64,000 bases of DNA. Origin: Holophagaceae bacterium. Lineage in GTDB: Bacteria > Acidobacteriota > Holophagae > Holophagales > Holophagaceae. Below are positions 43,101 through 51,688 of the stretch, piece after piece. The notes beneath the pieces were generated by a model that saw only the letters and a list, made by a program, of their open reading frames with translations, was not told the origin of the DNA and searched no databases. The DNA lies in the NCBI GenBank assembly GCA_016720465.1, contig JADKKO010000001.1:496001-560000 (forward strand). Reading direction: 5' to 3'. The position numbers and the translations under genes were made by a program. How positions within the stretch are numbered: position 1 is the first letter of the stretch; every line of letters starts with the position of its first letter.

Positions 43101-43607
43101 TTATTTTTTTGCAATGACATTGATGCGCCCGTTGGTTTCCAGGATGGCCAGGTGCACCTCGGAGATTTCAAGCAGATTGGCCTGCCGGACCGCGGCCATG
43201 AGTTCATGGTGTGAAATCCGCTCCTTGGTGAGCACGGCTTCATCGGCCAGGCCGTTGTGGATGATGATCTGGGGCTTGCCGTCGATCAAAGCCTCCATCC
43301 GCTTGCTCTTGTAGGTCAGGTAGCCGACCACCGAATTCACCGCCACCAGGGCGCCGGCCAGGAGGAAACCGGCGCCGACGGTGTTATCTCCACCATTCAT
43401 ACTGTTCTGCACCGTGTTGCTGAGCACCAGCAGCAGCACCAGGTCGAAGGGCGCCAACTGGCCCACCTGCCGCTTGCCGGTGAGCCGCAGGGCCACCAGC
43501 AGGAATCCATAGACAAGCAGGGCCCGCAGCACGAATTCCCACCAGGGCTGCTGCAGCTTCCACATGGAAGCCACCACGCCCAAAGGCCCATCCAAGGCCA
43601 GGAACAT
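43101..43607 (-). CDS. DUF421-family membrane protein (YetF-like)
   Basis: 168 residues. Two or three N-terminal membrane helices (FVLRALLVYGFLLVALRL, FDLVLLLVLSNTVQNSM, GAGFLLAGALVAVNSVVGYL) precede a small soluble alpha/beta domain (IDGKPQIIIHNGLADEAVL, LMAAVRQANLLEISEVHLAI, ETNGRINVI). GKRQVGQLAPFDLV is the DUF421 signature. Function is unknown in the family; YetF-type proteins are often stress-linked. Its ATG overlaps the stop of the DUF481 gene (TGATG at 43605-43609), so the two are translationally coupled. Confidence 0.85.
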   Translation of the reverse strand: MFLALDGPLGVVASMWKLQQPWWEFVLRALLVYGFLLVALRLTGKRQVGQLAPFDLVLLLVLSNTVQNSMNGGDNTVGAGFLLAGALVAVNSVVGYLTYKSKRMEALIDGKPQIIIHNGLADEAVLTKERISHHELMAAVRQANLLEISEVHLAILETNGRINVIAKK

Positions 43608-44500
43608 CAGAAATTGATGACCAGGGAGGTCGTGAACATCGTGTCGGTCTTTTTCAGGGCCACGGGGACCAGGCCCAGGGTGGCGCCTGGATTGAGGATG
43701 GACATGACGGGAACACCGACGGCATTGGGCTTGTTCTTGTAGGCCAGGTCATAGCCGATTTTTAGGGCCAGACGATCGGACAAGTTGGTGCTGAGGGTGG
43801 TCTTCCAAATGACCAGATGGTCGTCGGTCTCCTTGGTGTTGCCGACGTAGGCGGCTTCGGAGATGAGGAACGAAGCCGCCCAGAGTTTTTGCTCCACCCT
43901 GCCGGAGACCTGCCAGGTGCCATGGTTCTCCTCGAAGCCCTCCGTCACGAAGACCGGCCGCTCCTTGGTGAAACCCACGCCCAGATCGGTGCGCAGCTTG
44001 GTTTCTGGCGTGTCCAGCCACTGCATGCCCACGCCCACGATGGCCCGCGTCCTTGAGTCCAGTCCCGCGGGCTTGTTGGTTTCCCAAGCCACGCTTCCGA
44101 AGCCGAAGAAGCGCCCGATGAAGGTGCGATCGTAGCGACCGTTGGCGAAGTAGGAATCCGAAGTGAGCGTCTTCGTCTCGGTTTCCGAAAGGACATAGCC
44201 GCCAGGATTGGTGCTGAGGCCCGTGGCGCTGCGGACGGTGTTGGTGGTCTCGATGCGCACCCCGCCGAAATTCACGGCCAACGAGGCATTGCTCCACTTG
44301 TAGAGGAATTCATTGGAAAAGCCCAGGGAATCGCCCTTGGAATTGCCGCTGGTGGACACCAGGGAAAGGCTGGCCTTGTCGGTCCAGGCCCGCGCGGGGC
44401 TCGCCGCGGCTGAGTTGGCGGCTGCCTCCGGGGTGCCGGCGGCCAAGAAAGCGGCCGAGAACAGGCTCGCCGAGGCGGAAAAGATTCTGCGCGAAAGCAT
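43607..44500 (-). CDS. DUF481-family outer-membrane protein
   Basis: 297 residues. A signal peptide (IFSASASLFSAAFLAAGTPE) with Ala-rich cleavage region is followed by alternating beta strands with aromatic ends (DKASLSLVSTSGNSKGDSLG, WSNASLAVNFGGVRIETT) and a C-terminal Phe (SLVINF), typical of beta-barrels. The GNSKGDSLG start is a hallmark of DUF481 (YdiY-like). AAAGGAGT lies eight bases before the ATG. It is probably an outer-membrane barrel of unknown role, cotranscribed with DUF421. Confidence 0.85.
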   Translation of the reverse strand: MLSRRIFSASASLFSAAFLAAGTPEAAANSAAASPARAWTDKASLSLVSTSGNSKGDSLGFSNEFLYKWSNASLAVNFGGVRIETTNTVRSATGLSTNPGGYVLSETETKTLTSDSYFANGRYDRTFIGRFFGFGSVAWETNKPAGLDSRTRAIVGVGMQWLDTPETKLRTDLGVGFTKERPVFVTEGFEENHGTWQVSGRVEQKLWAASFLISEAAYVGNTKETDDHLVIWKTTLSTNLSDRLALKIGYDLAYKNKPNAVGVPVMSILNPGATLGLVPVALKKTDTMFTTSLVINF

Positions 44501-44599
44501 GGCGGACTCCTTTATTGGACGGAAGGATCAGGAAGGCATGGGGTGGATTTAATTCCAGGAAACTATACCTGAATCGCCCGGATCATGGCCTCGGCACGT

Positions 44600-45787
44600 T
44601 CACAGCACCCTCAGCCACAACCCTTTCAGGTAGAAGCCCTCGGGATGATTGAGCGCGTAGGGATGGTCCGCGGGCTGCCCCAGATGGCCCAGGACCTGGG
44701 CCTCGCGCCCCGCTTCCAGCATCGCGGTCCACACAGCCTCCTGGAAGCGGATGCGGTCGAGATGCTGGCTGCATGAAAAGCACCAGAGCATGCCTCCCTT
44801 TGCGGTGGCACGGGCGCCCAGGCGGAACACATCCTTGTAGGCCTTGAAGGCCTTCTCCACATCCTTGCGCTGCTTCGCGAATGCGGGAGGATCCACGACC
44901 ACGCGATCGAAGGATTCGGCCTTGAATTCGCGCATCAGATCAAAGGCGTCGCCTTCCAACCGCGTGTGCCGCGCGGGATCAAGCCCATTGGCTTCCCAAT
45001 CTTTTTCGCATTGATCCAAGGCCGCGGCGCTGGTGTCCAGCGTGGCGACCTGGGTTGCGCCGCCCAGCCCCGCGTGGACGGAGAACCCGCCGGTGTATCC
45101 GAAGGCGTTCAGGATGCTGCAATCCTTCGACACGCCCCCGAGGGTCACTCGATGCTCCCGCTGATCCAGGAAAAGGCCCGTTTTCTGGCCCTTCAGCAGG
45201 TCCACGGTGAATCGCGCCTTGCCTTCCTTGATGGTGATTGGACCGGCCAGGGAACCCTTCAGCAGGCGGTTCACGACCTCCAGTCCCTCTTCTTTGCGGC
45301 CGGCTTGGCTGCGTTCCACGAAGACCGTGCAGCCGATCCGCTTGCCGAGGGCCAGGAGTTCCGGCCACCAGGCTTCCCGGAGCGCTTCCAGGCCCGCGGT
45401 GCCCACTTGGACTACCAGGGCGTGCGCATAGCGGTCCACCACCAGGCCCGGCAGCAGATCCCCTTCGCCGAAGATCAACCGGCAGGCCCCCTCGGGGTCC
45501 ATCAGGCCCAGGTCCATACGCAGGCGCAACGCGGCTTCAAAGCGGCTCTTGAAAAAGGGTTCGTCGAGCGGCGCATCTTCGTGGCGGAAAATGCGCACGC
45601 TCAGGGCGTTGGAAGCGCTCGCGGTGCCTGTGGCCAGCACGTTGCCCGAGTGGTCCGCAATGCGCACCAGTCTGGACTCCGGCTTGGTTTCCAGCGCGCC
45701 GGAGTAGATCCAGGGATGCAGTTTTCCTAAAAGCGCCTCCTTGCCAGGTTTCAGTCGGATGATGGGGTAGGGTTTGTGCGGGCTCAT
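44600..45787 (-). CDS. Class I SAM-dependent rRNA methyltransferase (RlmI/RlmK-like)
   Basis: 395 residues. An N-terminal PUA-like domain (IRLKPGKEALLGKLHPWIYS) is followed by an EEHEI-like region (LIFGEGDLLPGLVVDRY) and the Rossmann methyltransferase core: GQKTGLFLDQREHR, ILNAFGYTGGFSVHAGLGGA (SAM motif), RVVVDPPAFAKQRKDVEKAF (catalytic DPPxF region) and MLWCFSCSQHLD. These are the RlmI signatures (m5C1962 of 23S rRNA in E. coli). Length matches RlmI (396). The C-terminus YLKGLWLRVL is conserved. It is divergent from the phosphodiesterase gene. Confidence 0.88.
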   Translation of the reverse strand: MSPHKPYPIIRLKPGKEALLGKLHPWIYSGALETKPESRLVRIADHSGNVLATGTASASNALSVRIFRHEDAPLDEPFFKSRFEAALRLRMDLGLMDPEGACRLIFGEGDLLPGLVVDRYAHALVVQVGTAGLEALREAWWPELLALGKRIGCTVFVERSQAGRKEEGLEVVNRLLKGSLAGPITIKEGKARFTVDLLKGQKTGLFLDQREHRVTLGGVSKDCSILNAFGYTGGFSVHAGLGGATQVATLDTSAAALDQCEKDWEANGLDPARHTRLEGDAFDLMREFKAESFDRVVVDPPAFAKQRKDVEKAFKAYKDVFRLGARATAKGGMLWCFSCSQHLDRIRFQEAVWTAMLEAGREAQVLGHLGQPADHPYALNHPEGFYLKGLWLRVL

Positions 45788-45898
45788 GTTTCCACTTTAC
45801 CGACCGTTGCCAAATGGCCAGCGCTTTTCTGACAGCTCGTTACGGACGAATGATGGCCTGACGCACACCCCATCCGCCCAATGGTTCACACTGTTCCC

Positions 45899-47038
45899 AT
45901 GCGACTGAAGCTGCTGTTCTCCTTCCTGATGGGTGCCTGGCTGGCGGCGGCGCCACCGGTGTTGTTCCTCAGCTTTGATGCGCTGGGAGCAAGTTCCTTC
46001 ACCTCCCGGACCATGCCGCGGCTTTGGAAGCTGTCCCAGGAGGGGAAGCGCGGCGAGGGCCTGCCGCCTTTCCCTTCCACCACTTTCAACGGCCACGCCA
46101 CGCTGGCCACGGGTTGCTGGCCCGAACACCATGGCATCGTCTCCAATTCATTCATGGAACCCGGCAAGGGCTTTGTCGCCTACACCTCGAATGCGGGCCT
46201 CCTCCAGCGGGAGCCGCTGTGGGTGGCGGCCACCCGCAGCGGAGTGAAGTCAGCCGTCTACCATTGGCCCTGCGCCACAGGTCCCTGGGAAGGGGTGCTG
46301 CCTTGGCGCCTGGAAGACTACAAGCCGGGACAGGCCGACAGCCTGGCCATGGCCTTCAGCGAAGCAGCCCTCGACGAAGGCGCCGGCCTGGTCATGGCCT
46401 ACTTCTCGGGCATGGATGAAGAAGGCCATATGCAAGGACCCGATTCCCAGGAAACGACCCAAAAACTGAAGCGCACAGATGATGAAGTCGCGCCATGGCT
46501 GGAACGCATGATGGCCTCGCATCCAGGCCTGCGGGTGGTGCTCGCGGCGGACCACGGCATGGCCGCCATGCGGGCACGGATCCACCTGCCTTCTCTGATC
46601 AAAGGCTGTTTCACCCGCATCATCGTCCACGGAGGCAGCGCCTACATCTACAGCAAGCCTGGACGCACGCGGGCGGCCAAGCGACGGCTCCAAGCCGCGG
46701 GCCTCCAAGTCTGGGAACGGGCCGAACTGCCAGCGGAATACCACCTCGGGGGCAACGCGCGCGTGGGCGATCTCATCGTGCAGGCGCCCACCGGATCCTG
46801 GCTTGCGGGGGCCAGCGGTCCCGCGGCCGCCAAGGAAAGATTGGGGCGCCGGGGCGCCCATGCCTATGACAGTTCCAGGGCTGCCATGCGCACCTGGCTG
46901 GTGGTGCTGGGGGACGGCCGCGGCGACTTGGGCGAAGTGCCCATCTGGGACCTTGCGCCCAGCATCGCAGGCTGGCTGGGGATCACCTGGACCGTTCCAC
47001 CGGATGGCAGGCCGATCGGGTTGAAGCCCCCGGACTGA
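45899..47038 (+). CDS. Secreted type I phosphodiesterase / nucleotide pyrophosphatase family protein
   Basis: 379 residues from ATG 45899, which begins a signal peptide (RLKLLFSFLMGAWLAAAP); an upstream ATG at 45881 would add six residues. The alkaline-phosphatase superfamily core has metal motifs LFLSFDALGASS, PFPSTTFNGHATLATGCWPE (nucleophilic Thr and metal His), YFSGMDEEGHMQGP and VLAADHGMAAM. A later His in RRGAHAYDSS completes the second metal site. NPP-family enzymes cleave phosphodiester bonds; the substrate is not predictable. It is probably periplasmic. The end meets the minus-strand aminotransferase gene. Confidence 0.88.
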   Translation: MRLKLLFSFLMGAWLAAAPPVLFLSFDALGASSFTSRTMPRLWKLSQEGKRGEGLPPFPSTTFNGHATLATGCWPEHHGIVSNSFMEPGKGFVAYTSNAGLLQREPLWVAATRSGVKSAVYHWPCATGPWEGVLPWRLEDYKPGQADSLAMAFSEAALDEGAGLVMAYFSGMDEEGHMQGPDSQETTQKLKRTDDEVAPWLERMMASHPGLRVVLAADHGMAAMRARIHLPSLIKGCFTRIIVHGGSAYIYSKPGRTRAAKRRLQAAGLQVWERAELPAEYHLGGNARVGDLIVQAPTGSWLAGASGPAAAKERLGRRGAHAYDSSRAAMRTWLVVLGDGRGDLGEVPIWDLAPSIAGWLGITWTVPPDGRPIGLKPPD

Positions 47039-48079
47039 TCATTTCCGGAGGATTTTCTTCAAGGCCTCGACCAAGCGCTCCACCGATGCTTCCGGGGTTC
47101 CCGGCAGCATCGAGATGCGGATGACCTGCCGGGCTTCCGCTTCGCTGTAGCCCAGGGCCATGATGGCGTGGCTGGGCTTGGTTGCGCCGCTATGGCAGGC
47201 GCTGCCTGTGCTGATGGCGAAGCCTGCGAGATCCAGGGCCATGTGGACCGCTTCGCCGTTGTGGCCGCGCAGCAGGAGGGAGCTGGTGTTCGGCAACCGG
47301 GGTTCAGCTTTCCCGATGATTTCGAACTCGGGCGACCAGGAGGCCACCTCGTCTTCCAGGGCGTCGCGGAGGGATTCCAACATCGCATTCTGGGCCAGGC
47401 GGCCAGGCAGATGGTTGACGGCCTCTGCAAGCCCCAGGATGGCTGCGGTGTCCTCGGTTCCGCCTCGGCGTCGGCGTTCCTGGGGACCTTCCATCGTCGG
47501 CGCCCAGGGCAGGTCCGGGCGCATCCACAGCAACGCCGCGCCGCGCGGCCCGCCCATCTTGTGGGCGCTGAAGACCGCCGCATCGCAATCCGAAAGCTCC
47601 ACCGCCACCTTCCCCCAGGCCTGGCAGCAGTCCTTGATGCGGACCGCGCCCGCCACCTGCGGCATCTCATGGATGATTCCGCTCTCATTGTTGGCGGCCA
47701 TTTGCACGATCGTCGCCGCGCCGCTGAGCTCGCAGGGCAGCCAGCGGACATTGGCCCAGGACCGCAGCGGGTTCAGGCAGGCGCTGTGCTCGCCGGGATT
47801 CACAACGGCGGGCATGAAGGTCAAAGAGGGGTCCAATCCGCGGATGAGCAGGTGCAGCGCCTCGGTGGCGCTGGCGCAGAACACGAGCTGGGAAGGCGGA
47901 ACCTCCAGGTTCGCCGCGATGGCTCGACGGGCTTCCTCGATGGCGGCCCGGGCGGCCTGGCCTTCTCGGTGGGTGCTGGTGGGATTGGCCCACGCTTCCC
48001 GTTGGGTTCTCTCCATCACCTGCACCACGCTGGGCAGGGGCGGCGCGGTCGCGTTGGCATCGAAATAGAAGCGATCCAT
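47039..48079 (-). CDS. NifS/IscS-like cysteine desulfurase (class V aminotransferase)
   Basis: 346 residues from ATG 48079; longer starts overlap the divergent nucleotidase gene. FDANATAPPLPSVVQ is the N-terminal signature, VFCASATEALHLLIRG the PLP-phosphate region, AANNESGIIHEMPQ and FSAHKMGGPRGAALL (PLP lysine) follow, and ISTGSACHSGATKPSHAIMA carries the active-site Cys. The protein is ~50 residues shorter than IscS, closer to the short NifS-like group. It likely mobilises sulfur from cysteine for tRNA or cluster assembly. No iscU or tusA is adjacent. Confidence 0.9.
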   Translation of the reverse strand: MDRFYFDANATAPPLPSVVQVMERTQREAWANPTSTHREGQAARAAIEEARRAIAANLEVPPSQLVFCASATEALHLLIRGLDPSLTFMPAVVNPGEHSACLNPLRSWANVRWLPCELSGAATIVQMAANNESGIIHEMPQVAGAVRIKDCCQAWGKVAVELSDCDAAVFSAHKMGGPRGAALLWMRPDLPWAPTMEGPQERRRRGGTEDTAAILGLAEAVNHLPGRLAQNAMLESLRDALEDEVASWSPEFEIIGKAEPRLPNTSSLLLRGHNGEAVHMALDLAGFAISTGSACHSGATKPSHAIMALGYSEAEARQVIRISMLPGTPEASVERLVEALKKILRK

Positions 48080-48142
48080 GCACCGATGATGGCAGAAGCG
48101 GGCAGGACTGGATTCCTGAGCAGGAACGAAGCAAGCTGGAGC

Positions 48143-49120
48143 ATGCCCAAAACCCTTGAAGGCCAGTTGGTCGTCGCCATTTCCTCCCGGGCGCTCTTCG
48201 ACTTCGAAGAGGAGAACAAGGTCTTCGAGGAAGCGGACGATCGGGCCTACATGAGCCTCCAGCTGGATCGGCTGGAGCAGCCGGCCCGCCCCGGCGTCGC
48301 CTTCCCGTTGGTGAAGAAACTCATGTCCTTCAACACCGACCGGGAAAAGCTCGTGGAGGTGGTGATCCTTTCCCGCAACGATCCCGTGAGCGGCCTGCGG
48401 GTCTTCCGGAGCGCCCAAGCTTCAGGGTTGCCTCTGGAGCGTGGCGTGTTCACGCGGGGGCGCAGTCCCTTCCAGTACCTGAAGCCGTTGGGGGCCAGTC
48501 TTTTTCTTTCGGCGCTCGAATCCGATGTGCGCGCGGCGCTTAATGCGGGGTTCCCGGCGGCCCGGGTCTATGCGAACAGCGCCATGACCGCCGAGAGACA
48601 TCCCACCGAAGTGCGCATCGCCTTCGATGGCGACGCGGTGCTCTTCAGCGACGAGGCGGAACAGGTGTACCAGGCGGAGGGCATGGACGCCTTCCAGCGC
48701 CACGAAACGGAACACGCGGGCGATCCCCTTCCTCCGGGCCCCTTCAAGCCTCTGCTGGAGGCCCTTCAGCGCCTCCAATCCGCCGCCGACGACGACAGCC
48801 GCCTGAACAGGATCCCCATGCGCATCCGCACCGCGCTGGTCACCGCGCGAAGCGCACCGGCCCATGAACGGGCCATCCGGACCCTCATGCAATGGAACGT
48901 CAACCTCGATGAGGCCATGTTCCTGGGTGGGCTGGAAAAGGCGGATTTCCTGCGGGAATTCGAGCCGGATTTCTTCTTCGACGACCAGACCCGCTACTGC
49001 GACACCGCGGCCCAGGTGGGTCCCACCGGCCATGTGGTAAGCGGCGTGGTGAACGGGAACCACAAAGAAAAAAACCGTGCACATGATCAGGACTTGGGTC
49101 CCTCGGCTCTCGACTCTTGA
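48143..49120 (+). CDS. Cytosolic 5'-nucleotidase (PF06189-like) with repeat-derived C-terminus
   Basis: 325 residues from ATG 48143, with GGAG just upstream. The family pattern is VVAISSRALFDFEEEN near the N-terminus (metal Asp), RPGVAFPLVKKLMSFN, VVILSRNDPVSGLRVFRS and RIAFDGDAVLFSDEAEQVYQ. WNVNLDEAMFLGGLEKADFL and FDDQTRYCDTA end the fold. The last ~22 codons (from about 49055) are encoded by an intergenic repeat (CCACAAAG plus GAGAGTC units) and spell a charged tail (NHKEKNRAHDQDLGPSALDS), so the ancestral stop was probably lost by repeat insertion. It is divergent from the NifS-like gene. Confidence 0.82.
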   Translation: MPKTLEGQLVVAISSRALFDFEEENKVFEEADDRAYMSLQLDRLEQPARPGVAFPLVKKLMSFNTDREKLVEVVILSRNDPVSGLRVFRSAQASGLPLERGVFTRGRSPFQYLKPLGASLFLSALESDVRAALNAGFPAARVYANSAMTAERHPTEVRIAFDGDAVLFSDEAEQVYQAEGMDAFQRHETEHAGDPLPPGPFKPLLEALQRLQSAADDDSRLNRIPMRIRTALVTARSAPAHERAIRTLMQWNVNLDEAMFLGGLEKADFLREFEPDFFFDDQTRYCDTAAQVGPTGHVVSGVVNGNHKEKNRAHDQDLGPSALDS

Positions 49121-49152
49121 CTCTCGACTTGAGACTTGGGACTTGAGACTTT
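49055..49152. repeat. Composite repeat: CCACAAAG module joined to GAGAGTC heptamers
   Basis: 49055-49075 (GGGAACCACAAAGAAAAAA) is identical over 19 bases to part of the kdsB inverted repeat (about 31702-31720). It is followed from about 49101 by heptamer units that, read on the minus strand, are CAAGTC/GAGAGTC, the reverse of the array at 32693-32736. It overlaps the 3' end of the nucleotidase gene and fills the gap before the TPR-kinase gene stop at 49163. Confidence 0.8.
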
Positions 49153-49162
49153 GCCATCCCCT

Positions 49163-51685
49163 TCACCTGAAGGCCGGATCCCTACCCGCGACGGCCTTTT
49201 TGCCGTGGTTCAGCCGGTCCGCTTCTTCAAGCAGCTGCTGGGCTGCTGATCTGTCGCCAGCCTGCGCCAAGACCCGGCCCATGTGATACAGGTTCACCGA
49301 GGCGCTGCGCCGCTCCCAGGGTGGAAGCGCATACCCAGGCGACTGCACTTTTCCCAGGTAGCCCATGAAAAGGCTCCTGGCCGCTTTCCTGTCGCCTGCC
49401 ATCTCCTTGCCCAAGCCCTCCAGCAGGCAGGAGATCACGTGGCCCGAAGGCCAGGCTCCACGCAAACCCACGATGGAGCGTTGAAAGAGCTTTTGGTCTT
49501 GGAGATCGCGGGCCGCCAACGCCAGGGTCACCTTCAGCAACCTGGAGCTCGGCACTTGTTGAAGGCCCTGTTCCAGCCGGGCCCTGGCTTCGCCTGGGCG
49601 GCCCAGCCAAAGCAAGGAGACGCCGGCGGTCAGGTAGGTGTATTCCGCCGACGGTTGCAGCGCCGAAGCCGCATCGGCCTGGCGGATGGACTCCTCGAGA
49701 TCGCCGTCGTTCTGCATGAGCACGGCGCTGCGGAAGAGGGGGATCCAGTAATCTGGCGCGAGTTCGATGGAACGCCGGTAGTGGCGCCGCGCGATGGCGT
49801 GGGCCTCGGCTCCTTCCTCGTAGGCCCAGGCATCCCCCAAGGTCACATAGGCCAGGTAGTCCGCCGGGTCCAAGGCCACCGCATGGGAGGCTGCTTCCTT
49901 GGCCTCGGCGTAGCGGCCCTGGAAATTGAGGGCCCCGGCCAGTTCGCGGTGTGCGAAGGAAAGGCCGGGATCCAGGCGGATGGCTTGGCGGGCCTCCTTT
50001 TCAGCCTCGAGGAAGTGCGCGTGGGACTGGACGACGTTGCCCAGGTGCCCCTGGGAAGCAGCGATGCCCTGCAACGCATGGGCCAGGCCAGCATGAACCG
50101 GCGCGTAATCCGGCTCCTGCCTCGCTGCCTCCAGGTAGAGTTCGCGGGCCGCATCGAAGGCAGCCCTGTTTCCCTTGGCCGAGAGGTCCAGGGCCCGGGC
50201 GTAGAGCTCCCGCGTGTGCGGGTCCTTGGCCCGGGAATGGGCGTTCAAGGCTGTCCCGGCGGGCCGCAGTCCCATCATGCCAGGCAGGTGGTCCTGCAGA
50301 TCGTCTTCCAGCTTCAGCAGGCCACCGGTGGTGCCCTCGGTCGAGTACTGATCCTTCACCTGGCCGCGGGTTCCATCCATCAGCCTTACACTCACCCGGA
50401 CCTGGTCCCCGGAGACCTGATACCTGCCCAGCACCAGGATGTCGCTCTTCAGTTCCTTCAAAAGTTTTTGGATATTCTTCGGTGGCTGGCCCGGTTCATC
50501 CCCCAGGCGCACCATCGCGTCCGCGACCCAGAGACGGTCCAGCACCACCAGGTCCCCGCGCCGCAACAGGCCCGTGGCCATGGCATCCACGAGGCTCGTG
50601 CCGAGCCAGGACTGGTCTGCGTTAACTCCCATGGATTCCAGCGGCAAAACCGCGACAACAGTCTTGTCCGATGGGGGGGCCGGGTGGAGGCCATCCTTGA
50701 ACCTCCACGCGGCCCAGCCCCCGGTCCCCAGAAGCGCCAGCGCAGCCCCCGACAGGGCCCACTTCACAAAGGGTTTGCGGGACCGGAGCACGGGCGTTTT
50801 CGCAGAGACTTTCCGGAGGGTCACCGCGTCCGGCAATACGATCGCTCCAGGTCCCTGGCCGGAGAATCCGCCCAAGAGCAGACCGAAGGACCGCAGCCCC
50901 GGAAACCGGTGGACAGGGTTCTTTTCCAGCAGCCGGTCCAACGCCGAGGCCAACTGGGGGTCCAGGTCCGGCCGCAGGTTGGACAGCGGTTCCAGCTCGT
51001 TTTTCAGGATGGCGTGGAGGGTCTCCACAAGGCCCGCCTGCCGGAACGGATGGTTCCCCGTGGCCAATTCGCGCAGCACCACGCCCAGGCTGAACTGGTC
51101 CGATGCCGGTCCGACTGCCTCTCCCCGGACCTGCTCCGGGCTCATGTACGAAGGTGTGCCGGCAGAAAACCCTGGATTGGTTTCTTCCATCCGGGTCACT
51201 TCGGAACCCCCGGCCGAAATCGGCACGGTGCGCTTGGACACGCCGAAATCCAGCACTTCCAGCCGGCCTTCGGCCGTCAGCACCAGATTCGCGGGTTTGA
51301 TGTCCCGATGGACGATGCCTTTCTGATGGGCATGGTCCAGCGCCTCGGCCGCCTGCACCGCCAGGTTCCGCAGATCGGACTCGTCCCACCTGCGGCCGGT
51401 CTGCTCGACCAGGGTCCGGCCCTCCACGAACTCCATGGCGATGAAGGGCGCCCCCGCCACCTCGCCAGCGTCGAATACCACCGCGATGTTCGGATGCGTG
51501 AGCTGCGAGGCGGTCTTGGCCTCGGCGATGAGGCCTCTGCGGCTGGCTTCGTCCAGTTCCTTGAGGACTTTCAGAGCCACCACGCGTTCCAGGCGCAGAT
51601 CCAGGGCCTTCCAGACCTGGCCCATGCCTCCTTCGCCCAGGAGTTCGAGGAGCCGGTAGGAACCGAAATTGGCGCCGGGTTCCAC
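49163..51685 (-). CDS. Ser/Thr kinase with TolB/FlgO-like and TPR domains
   Basis: 840 residues. The kinase domain (1-265) has LGEGGMGQVW, VVALKV, HRDIKPANL, DFGVSK and GTPSYMSPE. One membrane helix (WALSGAALALLGTGGWAAW) lies at about 315. Next is a TolB/FlgO-like alpha-beta domain (VVAVLPLESMGVNADQSWLG to VRLMDGTRGQV, about 345-465), then about ten TPR-like helical repeats to the C-terminus. This kinase-TM-FlgO-TPR layout is common in Acidobacteriota and Myxococcota-type genomes, where targets are mostly unknown. It begins 3 bp after the mqnC stop, so it is last in a nine-gene minus-strand run. Confidence 0.9.
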   Translation of the reverse strand: MEPGANFGSYRLLELLGEGGMGQVWKALDLRLERVVALKVLKELDEASRRGLIAEAKTASQLTHPNIAVVFDAGEVAGAPFIAMEFVEGRTLVEQTGRRWDESDLRNLAVQAAEALDHAHQKGIVHRDIKPANLVLTAEGRLEVLDFGVSKRTVPISAGGSEVTRMEETNPGFSAGTPSYMSPEQVRGEAVGPASDQFSLGVVLRELATGNHPFRQAGLVETLHAILKNELEPLSNLRPDLDPQLASALDRLLEKNPVHRFPGLRSFGLLLGGFSGQGPGAIVLPDAVTLRKVSAKTPVLRSRKPFVKWALSGAALALLGTGGWAAWRFKDGLHPAPPSDKTVVAVLPLESMGVNADQSWLGTSLVDAMATGLLRRGDLVVLDRLWVADAMVRLGDEPGQPPKNIQKLLKELKSDILVLGRYQVSGDQVRVSVRLMDGTRGQVKDQYSTEGTTGGLLKLEDDLQDHLPGMMGLRPAGTALNAHSRAKDPHTRELYARALDLSAKGNRAAFDAARELYLEAARQEPDYAPVHAGLAHALQGIAASQGHLGNVVQSHAHFLEAEKEARQAIRLDPGLSFAHRELAGALNFQGRYAEAKEAASHAVALDPADYLAYVTLGDAWAYEEGAEAHAIARRHYRRSIELAPDYWIPLFRSAVLMQNDGDLEESIRQADAASALQPSAEYTYLTAGVSLLWLGRPGEARARLEQGLQQVPSSRLLKVTLALAARDLQDQKLFQRSIVGLRGAWPSGHVISCLLEGLGKEMAGDRKAARSLFMGYLGKVQSPGYALPPWERRSASVNLYHMGRVLAQAGDRSAAQQLLEEADRLNHGKKAVAGRDPAFR

Positions 51686-51688
51686 GGC

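Noticed and set aside
44501..44599. TATAGT-like -10 in the gap before the DUF481 gene
   Set aside because: No matching -35 at 16-18 bp, so I did not call a promoter.
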